In this document: piece after piece, positions 22,146 to 33,493 of the stretch
Position numbering within the stretch: the stretch's first letter is position 1
Layout of the letters: each line of letters starts with the position of its first letter
Assembly (NCBI GenBank): GCA_030704615.1
Contig: CM060733.1
Location: forward strand, 29,946,001 to 30,010,000
Length of the DNA: 64,000 nucleotides
Reading direction: 5' to 3'
Source: Takakia lepidozioides
Lineage: Eukaryota; Streptophyta; Takakiopsida; Takakiales; Takakiaceae
Translations under genes and position numbers: made by a program
The notes under the pieces: model-generated
Told to the model about the DNA's origin: nothing
What the model saw: the letters and a program-made list of their open reading frames with translations, nothing else
Database searches by the model: none

Positions 22146-22347
22146 CTAGTGTGGCCCCCACGGAGAACCTCACGATGTGTGCAGGAAGTTAGGCGGGCAC
22201 CCAGGGGCTGCCGCCATTAGTGTGCCCCCGCGCAGAGCGTGGGTTATACAAGAGTTGAGTGGATAGCCAGAGGGCTACCGCCACTAATGTGGTCCCCGCG
22301 GAGAAGCTCCAAGGAGTTGGGAGTATAGCCAGGGGCTTACCGCCGCC
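22146..22347 (+). repeat. three diverged tandem units of about 65-75 bp
   Basis: Each unit starts with a gtgtggccccc- or atgtggtcccc-like segment, passes through gcggagaa or a related segment, and ends in gccaggggct.accgcc. GC content is high compared with the surroundings. No coding role visible. Confidence 0.55.
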
Positions 22348-25300
22348 ACGCTTCCGTGACGCTTGGCGCCGTATGGGGGGGTTGACCTCAAATCCCAAGC
22401 AGCTCGAACTGCCCACCGTCACTAGCTCAGACGTTAGGTGCCGCACCTCAGCCTATCACGTCGCGCTGCGTTGTAGCCAAAAACTAAAAATTGGGTTTTG
22501 AGGGAGGTTCCGACCCCGTCCACTGAGGATATTTGAAGGCAAATACCCTACTATTGGAGGGGTCTTGGACCACGAGCATTTGCTGTTAATCCCCCCTAGA
22601 TTTGGGAGATCGTCTAGTTATGATTTCTAGTATTGGTATTATTCGTCCGATGGATAAAAATTTGACTATCGAGGTTGAAGTTAGTTGGATCGCCCCAAGC
22701 AGAAAATCCGACTTGAAAAGGCGGATCCGGCATCTTCCTCAGAGATAGGTTGAACTTAACCACCCCAGGAGAGGAATTGGGCGGGAGACAAATGGTCCCC
22801 ACTTCCCTAGGCTCGGGAATCGTTTTGTGAAGGGGTTTGAAAGTTTCCCCCGATTATAAGTGTCTCGGGAGCTCAGGCATGTTGGACTTAGCTGAATAGA
22901 TAAGACTAGAAGGCAATCAATATATAAAAAACCGTAAACAGACCGTAGGCTGTAGGAACGCAACCTTGCCCTATGAAGAAGATTGAACTCTTCTTTGCTG
23001 GTAGACTTAGAATTTTGTTCACTGATTCCACCACTAGCATTCCGCGGATCCCCTGCACTAACCGCAATCGGGTGGACGGTTCGTCGACCCCAACCCATTC
23101 CGCTACACACCTCGACCCCTCCTAGCTAGTATGCTGTCGCCCTGGCCGCGCGCGTCCAGGGCTTGTCAGCAGGTGTTGAATGGTGCCCATACGCTTGTAT
23201 CCTGCTGTTCCTGTAATATGTATGTTGCTGGTTTGTTTTGTGAGGTTGGCGCCAAGATTCTTTGTCAGCAAGTCTTGTAGGAAGATCATGTACTCGTAAT
23301 AGGCATCCTGCTGAACCCGCGATGGTGTTGAAGGTAGGAGTCTCCATGACGTTTAACTCACCTCGTATATTGGACTTGATCAAAATGGCGTGTGCAACAA
23401 GCTTTTTATCAATCTCAGACATCATGGAAGCGTGACTGCCGTTGGAGCTTGAATTTGTCGTGACGTTGATCGAGTTCACTGTATCGGCAAGAGTTTGGTT
23501 GATGTTGGCGACACGCATCATGTCAATTATCACCTGTACTCCTCCTGTGCTGGTGGGGTATGGCCATTGAGACTATTGGTGTGGGGAGTGAATTCCATAC
23601 AGTGGTCCAGAATAGAGATATTAGTCATGTTTCAGAGGTTCGAAGGCCGAGGCATTACGTTTGTTGTTCGAAGCAGATCAGGTTAGATCATATATTGGTA
23701 CATATTTTTTTTCAGATCGTTTTTTATCTTAAGGCAGACAGTTTAGGCATTGTACTGCCAAAACAGGGCAGTTTGCGAGTTATTTGGGAATTGCCGGTAA
23801 AGCACGTAAGAATTTAGATTATGTTTGAGACGACCATGGAGAAGCTCTGGTGTCAAAATGACCGTAAGGAGCTGCATCGACAACGAGTTAGGCTGCCAAT
23901 TCGGTACCAGTAATGACAACATGCACCTGTTCGAAACAATACATGACGACTGTTCCAGTCCCGGATTGTGATCTCTCTATTCTCCCACCTTTCAAGTCCA
24001 ATAGGAGCATGCGGCGAGGAGTCTCCGCTTATTGCTGACCTCTCGTTTCTCCCTACTACTGCTGCTCCTCAGCAGCTCCAAAGTTGTAGCACACATCGAA
24101 CCTGGAAAGTAACAAATCTCATTTACAGTGCTACAGTTGTCAGTCCTGGCTTCCATACCGTTAACAAAAGAAAAAAAAAACTTGTCACTTGTGTGTGTAT
24201 GACATGTTTGATTTTTTTTTTGTTTACTATTATCCGCAATTTAAGGGGACTACAATTAGAATTGAAAGAGAAGTCTTCATGAAGGGTCAACAATGGAATT
24301 GTAGCTTAGTGTGAGTGACAATATTAACATGACGCTACTTGATCTCTTGCTCAAACTCAAGAAATTTTTGTCTCTCTAAATTCTGGTCTCCTATCTCTGA
24401 TTGCTCTCCATACTTTTTCACGCCATTACTTGTCGTTCGTGTGCACATTATTGGCAAGGGCCGCTGAGGAAAGGTTTTCTTTGGAAGAGTGAGGTTGGAA
24501 CTTGTATCTGCTGGAGACCTAGATTCATAATACTGTGTATGATGGAGGATAAGTGGGAGGATATAAAGAAGATTCTGAGATCCAACCTAAAAGATGACGA
24601 ATTTGCGTGCTTCCAAGCTGATGATTGGGATAAGTTGGGAAGCCACGGCTGATAATATTGTTGAATATTCTTGGAGGGAGGCTTGGGGTAGATGCCAAAA
24701 TGTTCATGCTAAGTTATTTGATCGAAGACGATGAACCTAAATAGGCTCGCTAACAAACTAATAACGATGTTATGCTTCTTTTACTCCTAATTAAAATAAA
24801 CATCTATTGCATACAATTAAATGGTTGTGTTCAATCTAACAATGCAATTGTGCGACGCACAACTGAACCATACAATGTCAATGTTTGGCCCATGAGGTTT
24901 GGAACTTCCTTCCATCATCAAGAATCATAAATTTGTATTGGATTGCTTTTTATGTGTGAGTATAAATCAACATAAAAGTTAGCTAACGCATGAAACATGT
25001 CCCCTTCTTCTTCCGCCTCTCCATCCAACTTGATTTCTTCTTCTACCACTTATACATTTTAATCTGTATAGCAATGAAATATTGCGACAAAACAAGTGCT
25101 GCATCGGAGCAAACGACGGGTGAAGGAGCTTCTCGGCGAAGTTTTGAACTCCTCAGCGATGCAAAGTGTGTAGGAGGAAACTCCAAATGATCTGTGACCC
25201 AGTGGCAGGGCCAAAGACCCCCTGGGGGCACCACCAGTAATTATAATTTTTCACCAAGTTTGAGGATTTTTGGAGATGATGAGAGACAACATCAAATTAT

Positions 25301-26395
25301 CACGCCGGAGGCAGTTGCAAAAGGCGATTAAATGGAATTCTAGTTCATCCAATGGATGAAATCTGGAAATTCGACCTGCAAGCTGGAGGGATGAGAAGAC
25401 AACCTAGCGCCAACTGGTCATCCATTGGATGGATGAAAACCAAATTTATCATTAACACCAAGGTTTTCCATCCATGGTTATTATTTTATGGTGTTTTGTA
25501 GGGCGGAAGCAAGTGATAGAAAACAATGGCGGGAGCAAAGCAACAAGCAGTGAACGATGGCATGGAGCGGGACCTGGAAAGCAAAATTGGCTAAGTATAA
25601 AGATGATGCAACGAGAATTTAGGTAAAGGGATGGATGCAGGATGATCAGTGTTTTTCAAATTATCAGTGATGGATGAAAATGAAGAACCGATGGAGAAAC
25701 AAGTAAAATTCATACAACGGATGGAGAAGAGGATGAAAACAAAATCTTGAAATACATTCATCTGTTTGTCAACGGATGGAAGTAGGGGATGAAAAGTGAA
25801 ATCATGGATGAAAAATTGACAAAGGAATTTAATTGGCAGGTTGACTATTTCAATACTAAAAATGGCGAATTAAGTTATGATCAAGTTATGATCGGCGCAG
25901 AGTATGGGCAAAGGGATGGTCTCAGACCAAACTAAGATCGAGGAGATGAGGATGAAATTAATGTAGCCGCAATTTTATGTTTAGGTGGGGATAAGGCAAA
26001 GGGGGATAATACCGGCCCTTGTCGTGACATTCCACGATGAAGAATCTGATTTAAATTCTCTGTTTGTAGTATATTATGAGCCCATGTGGGCAGTAAGTGG
26101 TGTTGTGTGGTGAAGAAAGAGAGTGAGCACGTATAAATGAGAGCTCTAGGAAGAAGATAGCACCAGTTTACATATGACACTTGGAGTGGATTGAGAAGCG
26201 AGGAAGGTGTAAGCATGTAGTGTGCCTTGTTGTTTTCATAACCAGTGAGTAGGCTCGTGTATCAGGCCTGTTTGGCTGAATATATAGTGATGATTTTGAT
26301 CTATGCCTTGGAGTCTCATGATCATTGGAGAATGGGGAATTTAGACAGAGTACTAACGGTTGATGAAGTTGATGTCTGGGTAGGTCCCCTCTTTT
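22348..26395. other. gene-poor stretch before the second gypsy element
   Basis: No recognised gene. A minus-strand frame at 23533-23126 (135 codons) is Asn/Ser-rich with no known motif. Between 25320 and 25950 the word ggatgaa or ggatga recurs about ten times, suggesting degraded short repeats. The last few hundred bases before 26395 must contain the 5' LTR of the element that follows, but no second copy of it exists in the window to define its borders. Confidence 0.35.
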
Positions 26396-26407
26396 TGGTA
26401 TCAGAGC
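26396..26407 (+). other. primer-binding site of second gypsy element
   Basis: An exact TGGTATCAGAGC, complementary to the 3' end of plant initiator-Met tRNA, sits between an LTR-like region and the Gag frame. Confidence 0.75.
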
Positions 26408-26509
26408 AGGTCGTTCACCAACAAAGCAAACAGGCTAGTTTCTCATCAGCAAATTTCGAGTTCAACAAGATGGAATGCCAGAGAAAACTATCTGAGTGCA
26501 TCACCTCAA

Positions 26510-27394
26510 ATGGGTGATCTCGTAATCAGGATTGTTGGATTTGCTAATATAGAACTATTAGGATCTGACCCGCATGATCCAAACTATCATCTGCCAGGAG
26601 ACTTGGCCGTGCGTATAGTACACACATGTGATTATACATTGGGAAAAGTGTGGATGCTCAGTCAAGATAGAGTAACGTGGGCTGCAGTAGATACGGATGG
26701 TACGAGTCACGTAAGTGCAATCACATCACGGACAGAGTGACATGATTGTTAGAATCACCAAACGATGTCAAAAGGTACGAGAAGCTGTTCACAATGTCAG
26801 AAGAGTATAACATGATGCTAGATGATATAGATCCTTAACTAGCTGACCTGCACCAACTTCCCAGGGCTGGTGATGAGTTTCTTCAAGGAGTGGATAGTGG
26901 AAGGTTAGTCTTTAGTTTTTGGATTTCTGGCCAAATCGTGGATTTTCAAGTTAAGAGATAGATTGATCAGGGTAGAACATCATGGTGCCCTTAGTAGAAT
27001 GATAATTTGGGAGTTGATAGAGGATAGAGCAAGAAATAGGAGTTGGAGGTGTGTTCACAGAGAGCATTTGGATTATCCTCGTAACGTAGAACGTAGGATC
27101 AGAAGATACTGAACCATGTCGAGCCTAGATAGGTTGCTCTCACCACCTAATCCAACAATAGGAGATGTACTGATCACATTTGACTATCGTATTGTACCAT
27201 TTAGCAATCCACAGCCGAGGTTCTATCAAGTTACACACCCTGTCAACAAGGGTGATATGTGTGTAAGGGTGACACACGAAGGTAATCAAATGACTATTAT
27301 CTTGTGGGTGAGAAGAGCTGATAGGTGGTTTCGAGCAGGAACTATATCACGTAGGTTTACACTCAGTGGTAGAGAAGTGATGGACAGTCAGTGA
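26510..27394 (+). pseudogene. in-frame N-terminal extension upstream of Gag
   Basis: Two open segments (26510-26740 and 27116-27394) share the frame of the following Gag. They read like folded protein, for example ITFDYRIVPFSNPQPRFYQV and VTHEGNQMTIILWVRRADRW. A stretch with stops lies between them, and a TGA separates them from the Gag start region. I do not recognise the domain. Most Ty3/gypsy Gags lack such a segment, so it may be an accessory domain of this lineage. Confidence 0.4.
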
Positions 27395-27436
27395 GAACTG
27401 CCACGAATAGTTTCCAAAGCACGTAATGTTCATAGG

Positions 27437-29176
27437 TTGGAAATGACGAGCCCATCAGGAATAGATGCACCCTTTTATGGTAAAGAGGTAGAAGATGTTG
27501 CTGACTGGTTAGAAAAGTTGCAACTAGTAGGAGATGTGAGAGATCTAACAGAGGACAAGCTATTCAAAGTAGCTAGGCCTAATTTGCAGGGAAGGGCAGA
27601 TGAGTGGTACAAACGCCAAAATCCCAAGCCTACTAACTGGGGAGAATTTCAAGAGTTGGTATTGGCGAAGTATGGACAAGTGGATCCCACGGAGCTCAAG
27701 ATGAAGCTTGACTCCATAAAGCAAGAAAGCAGGCAGCGCGTACAGACCTAGTACGATTGGCTGTCAAAGTTATTCACAAAGGGTCAGATAATAGATCTGG
27801 AGAAAAGGAGAAGATTTCTCAATGGGCTACGCCCAGAAATCATGCGCTTAATGCTGGGAACAAGATTTGTTAACATAGATGATGCTGTGGAAACGACACT
27901 GCAAGTGGAACGAGGATTGGGGGGCATAGGTGAGACACCTTTGGAGCCATTACATGAAGATGACTCTTATGAAGATCACACGTTGGGAGAAACACCGATG
28001 GACAGACGACTAGATGCACTAAATGTCACTTTGAAGAAGTATTTCGAGAAAGGAGCTGGAATCCCTGAGAGTTCAGGAAGCAGAACCTCGCCACATGGGC
28101 AAAGAGTCTGCAACACATGCCATCAGGAAGGACACACTTCAAACTTTTGTCCAACAAATAGAACACCTATTACATGTGGAAAATGCCACAGAATGGGTCA
28201 TAGGACAGAAGTATGTGGGGTAAGATGTTCGAACTGTAAGACATTGGGGCACTTTGAACATGAATGTCGGGCAAAGCAGGAACCAGGAAAGGGAGGACTA
28301 CCTACCACGAATCTACTCCAAATGATGTACAGTGACGAAGAAGCTGTCTTGGCAGAACTCAATGAGATATTCGATCATCATGAGATTAATGAAGTAAGGA
28401 TGCCAAAAAAAAGGGTGCCAATACCAACACTAATGAGTGCACCAGGGATGGAGCGGTCAATTTCAGGAGAGGCATCTGATGGACCAAATGTAACACCAAA
28501 AAGGATCTTGCAACCTCGAGTGAACACACCAAAGTGGCCAGAAACAGGAGGAGGCAGATCCAAGATCCTTAATCATTTTTACAAAGGTAGGATTTCAATG
28601 TCGCCCATGGATTTGATTTTGCAAGTGCCTGGAGAATTTGAGAAACTCAAAGGTCTAGTTAAAGTGGTGGAAAGGTCAATGTCCAGTGACTCTTCCACAG
28701 GAAGAACTCGGACAGCACAGACAGTGCAGGACATTTTGAAATCCCCAAACATAGCATATGCCTACAATGGCAGAGTTCGTGCATTACATGCGTTGGTCAC
28801 AATCGGTGATTTTCAGATCATGGGACAGGTTGACACTGGAGCTATGATCTCAGTCATAGCAGCAACTACAGTGAGGGATCTCGGTCTGATGAAATTAGTA
28901 GTGGATGATAAAGAAATGTCTTATAGAGTGGCATCAGGAGCAGTGGAGACTGCAATGGGAAGACTCGATGACATAAGCGTTACAGTGGGTAAGTTGACAA
29001 ACAGAGTATCCTTCATGGTTGTCAATACAGATACTTATAGGAGGCATATGATGCCTTGGCACAAATTCTGGTTAGGGATGCATGCTCTCAAGCATATGAG
29101 AATGAGCCAATGGATGAACCAGATGAGGATGATGATTTATGGATTGGGAGAAGACAGTCCAACAGCAAGAGGTTGA
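27437..29176 (+). pseudogene. gag-pro: Gag and protease of second gypsy element
   Basis: Retrotrans_gag-type capsid (DWLEKLQLVGD...GRADEWYKRQ...LVLAKYGQVD) is interrupted by TAG at 27749-27751 and continues in the same frame. Three consecutive CCHC knuckles follow: CNTCHQEGHTSNFC, CGKCHRMGHRTEVC and CSNCKTLGHFEHEC. The protease has GQVDTGAMISVI, with Asp present. The frame shifts after VVNTDTY (about 29037), where relatives read DVLLG, so the end of this frame is not real protein. Confidence 0.8.
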
Positions 29177-29257
29177 AACACAAAGGGTCTTCATGGCACA
29201 GCAAGGAATTAAGGACGAGTCTACATCTGAACCAATGAAACCAGCGCAGGAAGAACG

Positions 29258-30764
29258 TTGGGAACAGATCAAAGGCGTTTACAGATCAACCCTGGGCTCA
29301 CGAGAGAACAACGACAACAGCTTCTGGAGATAATCGAAGCAAATCAAATGGCTTTCGCCTTGAACAAAGCAGATCTGGGATTTTGTACAGCAGCTGAACA
29401 TGCTATAGACACCCAAGGATTTCCACCCTGCAGGAGTCAGCCTAAGCGATTGACTGAATGGGAAGAGGATGAAGTACAACGACAAATTGAGGTACTGATT
29501 CAGCAAGGAAAGATGCGAGAAAGCTCTTCGGAATACTCATGTCCAGTAAGTACTTTACCACTAAAGAAAGACGGCAGCAAACGCTTTTGTGGGGATTTCA
29601 GACCCCTCAATCAGCAAACCAGAAGGGACTCCTACCCTATGCCCATCATTCAAGATGTACTATGACAGTTGGGGAAATCCCAGTAGTTCTCAGCTTTGGA
29701 TCTTTAAAGTGGTTTTTGGCAAATCAAAATGCGTGAAGAGGATATCAAGAAGACTGCAGTCATTACACGGAGAGGTTTTTTTGAATGGACAGTCATGCCA
29801 TTCGGTCTGAAAAACGCAACTGCTACCTTCCAGAGAACTATGAACAAGATATTGGCTCAGGAGATTAAGGACCATGTGAAAGTTTTTGTTGATGACATCA
29901 ACATTCATAGTCCAAAGTGGGACAGTCATCTGAAACATGTCATGGGTGTTTTGAAGACGATGCAGGAGTACAATCTCAAGTTAAATCCAGACAAGTGCGA
30001 ATTTGGAAACCAGGAACTTGTATTCCTGGGTCATGTGGTTACCAAGGAAGGGATCAAACCAGATCCAAGGAAGGTGATTGCAATACAGAAGTTTCCCATA
30101 CCAAGGAATGTAACCGCTGTAAAAAGCTACCTGGGGGTCACTAACTACTACAGGTGCTACATGAAGGAGTATGCCCAAGTTGCGAGCCCTCTTTCTGACC
30201 TCACGAAGAAGGAGCAAACGTTTGTGTGGACTCACCAAGCTCAAAATGCGTTCGAGGCATTGCGACTTAAGTTGATCGAGGCTCCTATCCTGGTACGACC
30301 TGATTTCCTTAAACCTTTCATTCTTGATGTTGATTGGTCGAAGAAAGGGGTAGGTGCTGTTTTATCACAAAAAAAAGGACGAAGAGAACACGTAATTGCT
30401 TATGCTAGTAAGGCATTGTCCGAAGCAGAGGAACTATCACCCTATGGAGGGAGAATGTTACGCTCTCGTTTGGGGAATCCTACTCTTTCGCCAATATCTT
30501 TATGGCACATCATTTGTTGTTCGAACGGATCATAAGCCATTGGAATGGCTGGCTACAGTTAGCGACGCCTATGGAAGAAGAGGTAGGTGGATCATGATGC
30601 TACAGGATTTTGATTTCAAGATACAACACAGACCAAGGATGAAGCATGGGAATGTTAATGCTTTAAGTAGGCTTCCAGTAGAGACTGAACCAGACAGAAG
30701 AGACCCTGAGATACTTGAGCACAGAAATCACAAGGCGAGGAAAGGAAGAGAGTGCCACTCATAA
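29258..30764 (+). pseudogene. pol: reverse transcriptase and RNase H of second gypsy element
   Basis: The start resembles the pre-RT linker (INPGLTREQRQQLLEIIEAN). RT motifs: PLKKDGSKRFCGDFRPLN, then after a stop and shift near 29665-29729 FGLKNATATFQRTM and the active site VFVDDINIHS (about 29885-29915). RNase H begins LDVDWSKKGVGAVL, shifts frame near 30396-30450, and goes on YALVWGILLFRQYLYG, VVRTDHKPLEW and HGNVNALSRL. All domains are present but distributed over at least three frames, so the copy is non-functional. Confidence 0.82.
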
Positions 30765-31206
30765 TTTATTGGAGTTGTCTCTTGAGGAAGATGTTGCACA
30801 TGCCATCTTGATAGACCTACATCAGACTGACAGCACAGTGTTAGGAGTGAGACAGAGAAGGTTGAAAGAAGTGAAGACTCATGAAATAGATGAAATTCAC
30901 TACTACTTGTTGGCCTGGGCCATTTGGCAGTTCAAAGACTACTTACATAAGCTGCCTTTTGTGGTAAAAACTGACCTACAACCTCTCAAATGGAAGGAAG
31001 CAGGAAAAGTCAGAGGGACAGACTTGACTGATGGATTTATCTTTACTGTGGTGAGTCACCAAGCAGCTCCTGAACAGCAGCAAACTGCGAGTGAAGAAAG
31101 CTGTAGTCAGTCCAACAGCGAGGGTACTGACCAGCAAAAGGAGAGCAAAAAGAAAGTAAAACAAGTTAGGTTTGAATTGCTACCAGGAGTTAACTACCTA
31201 TACTGA
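30715..31206 (+). pseudogene. second RNase-H-like segment
   Basis: Immediately after the RNase H end, a frame contains EIDEIHYYLLAWAIWQFKDY then VVKTDLQPLKW. These align with the YALVWGILLFRQYLYG and VVRTDHKPLEW block of the preceding RNase H but are clearly diverged. The segment continues into a Gln/Ser/Lys-rich tail ending at 31206. It may be a tandem duplicate or a degenerate connection domain. Confidence 0.5.
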
Positions 31207-33493
31207 CAGCGTGTGGGAAGAAATGACAGAATTACCTGAGAGACAGAGGGGTTATGGGCTTTTGTCTGAAGACTTTCCATGGAAACACACCTGTGAGGCA
31301 CAGTCAACTGATAACAGTGAGGGAAAAGGGGAGCAAGCAAAAAGAAAGACGATGTTGAGATAAAGTTGTGCCAAGGGAGGCAATGACTCACAGCAAGAGG
31401 ATGGGGAACATCACCAGCAGTTGGCAACCATGGAGAACGCGCCTGCACAGGCATCAAAACAAAGGGATAATTTTATTGAGAAAGGTGTGACACTAGCAAA
31501 CTGGAAGCCAGCATTAGAGAAAATCCAGTGCAGTCTGAATCTGCCACAGGGAAAGAAAAATAGAATGAGTGAAATGTCATATGGATTACCTGAGGAAGAA
31601 AGCATTAGTGAGCAGAGATTTCACCAAAGGAGTTGTTTTGAGAGTTCATCTGTGAGGAAAAACCAGCATGTCAACTTGAGATGAGAGGAAGAGAGCAATT
31701 CAAAGTGGATTTTTTTGAATAGCAAAAATGTGAAGAAAAGGGCAGGTCAAATCAGTTACTCATAGAACAAGAGAAAGGTCAGCTGAGAGAGGATCATGGA
31801 GAGAAAGACCTTGAGAGTTTGATCTGTAGAAGCCCGAGAGAAAGGAGAGCTAGCTGGTCACCATGCTGGGGTAAGCCTTGAAAGTTCAGCCTGTGAGAAA
31901 CTAGAAAATCACAGTGAGAAAAGAGAGAAGAGTTTGGCAAAACCGCAAGACGAGACCATAAAAAACAATGACTACTCTCAGCAAAAAGGGAGGAAGCTTC
32001 AGCAAGGGAAAATAAGGAAGGATGAGAATCTAACAGGCAAGGGCATTCATCTTCAGGAAACACTTCAGCAAAGCAGTAAAAAATCTGGCAAGGATGGAGC
32101 AACATGGATGTCACAGTCAGTTTTTGCAAGGTTATCAATGAGAGAACTTGACTATGTTTTTGCTTGGATATCTGGAAGGAGAACAACTGGACCAGAAGTG
32201 GTGACAGCAGGTCAGCTGAACACCTGTGCAAAACAAGGAGAACTGGAGGACAAAATTTGGGTGTTGAGACCCAACCAGCAAAGTCTTGACAAAGAGAGAC
32301 CTACTGATGGATTAGAAAAGGCACAAGCTGAAGAAAGAAGGGAAGAAGGGGGGTTATCTTTGACTGGCGGACAGATCTGGAGCAATACTGAAAATCATGA
32401 CCTGCAAGCAAAGGCAACACGGCTGAATGAGGAAAAGAAAGTTGATGAAGTGAAGGTGAAGAAAGTTCACACATTCCAAAACAAATCATATCTTCAGAAA
32501 GGGGCAATCAGATGTGGAACGAGTAGCGGCAGGTGCAAGGGAGCAAGCGAGGCAAAGCATGATCAAGAGGAAGGGCAAACAGGGAGAAGATGGAATGGCG
32601 TGATGAGTGAATACTCAGCTGGAGCAAATCTGGTCAGCTTTAGAGGAGTGAAGATTGAACAGCAGGCCAGCCCTGTTTTGTATTTAAAGGAAGGTCAACG
32701 TCAATGGAAGCCGACCGATGAAAAAGGAGGATAGGTCAGAAGGGAAGACTCCTTATCCTTTTTTGGACTGATACGGAGCATTACAGGCATCATTAACTTG
32801 CACGCCAACAAAGGATATGAGATAAGAGACAGATGGGAAAACAAAGAACCAAGTCAGCCAGATGGGGAAGCAAGAAAGGAGCAAAGAGACAAAATTTGGG
32901 AGTTGAAAACTGAATGTTCAGCAAAATCTTGACAAAGGGAGACCTACTGATGTATTCAAAGAGGAAGAAACTGAAGGAAAAGAGGCGGAAGAAACTTTAT
33001 CTTCGACTGGCAGATGAGGAGCAATTCTGAAAAATATGACCTGTGCACGAAGGCAATGCATCACCAAACAAAGGTAGAATTGGGGTAAAAAAGGGACCAG
33101 CCACTAAAGGATGAAGCAATGACAATGGAAGTTCAGTTTTCCTGTCAAATATCACATCACAAAGAAGAGGGAATAATTCCTGAACCAGTGTCCCACAACG
33201 GTGAAAATGAAGAAGCAAGAAGTGAACAAGACAACCAGATTTGGGAGCCTTCAGCAGAACAGCAAATTACTAAATGGAGACCTGCGTACGGAGATCAAAA
33301 CACACCAAAGGGGTTCAAGTGGGTTGTCACCATGGAAGGAGACGATGGAGATGGTCAGAGGGATGGGCGTGAGGAGAGGGAGATAGCCGGGATAAGAAGA
33401 AATGAAGAACTGAAGGACCAGGCCGGTACTGATCCGCAAGTACTAGCGATTCCAACTTCATGTTCTCCAGTTGCAGAGAACAGTCCAAACTGA
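31207..33493 (+). repeat. Glu/Lys/Gln-rich region with ~190-bp internal repeats
   Basis: Purine-rich DNA. A segment at about 32248-32440 (gacaaaatttggg ... gacctactgatg ... caatactgaaaatcatgacctg) recurs at about 32886-33055, with a partial third copy from about 33230. One copy sits in a 266-codon frame (31934-32734), but the others have stops. The nature of the region is unclear; it lies where an integrase would be expected. Confidence 0.5.

Larger units (their letters stand above)
26396..33493 (+). mobile_element. second Ty3/gypsy element, decayed, no integrase seen
   Basis: On the plus strand: PBS, an N-terminal extension, Gag with three zinc knuckles, protease, RT and RNase H, then a second RNase-H-like piece and a long Glu/Lys/Gln-rich repeated tail. 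No integrase motifs (HHCC, DDE) could be found before 33493, and no 3' LTR was recognised. All main blocks contain stops or frameshifts. Confidence 0.75.

Noticed and set aside
23126-23533. 135-codon minus-strand frame, Asn/Ser-rich
   Set aside because: No recognisable domain and no supporting exon neighbours; mentioned only in the intergenic note.
26396-31206. Second gypsy element as an endogenous pararetrovirus, because no integrase is seen
   Set aside because: Gag has a Retrotrans_gag capsid with three CCHC knuckles and a PBS after an LTR-like region; no movement-protein or caulimovirid-type coat motifs, so an integrase-deficient gypsy copy is more likely.
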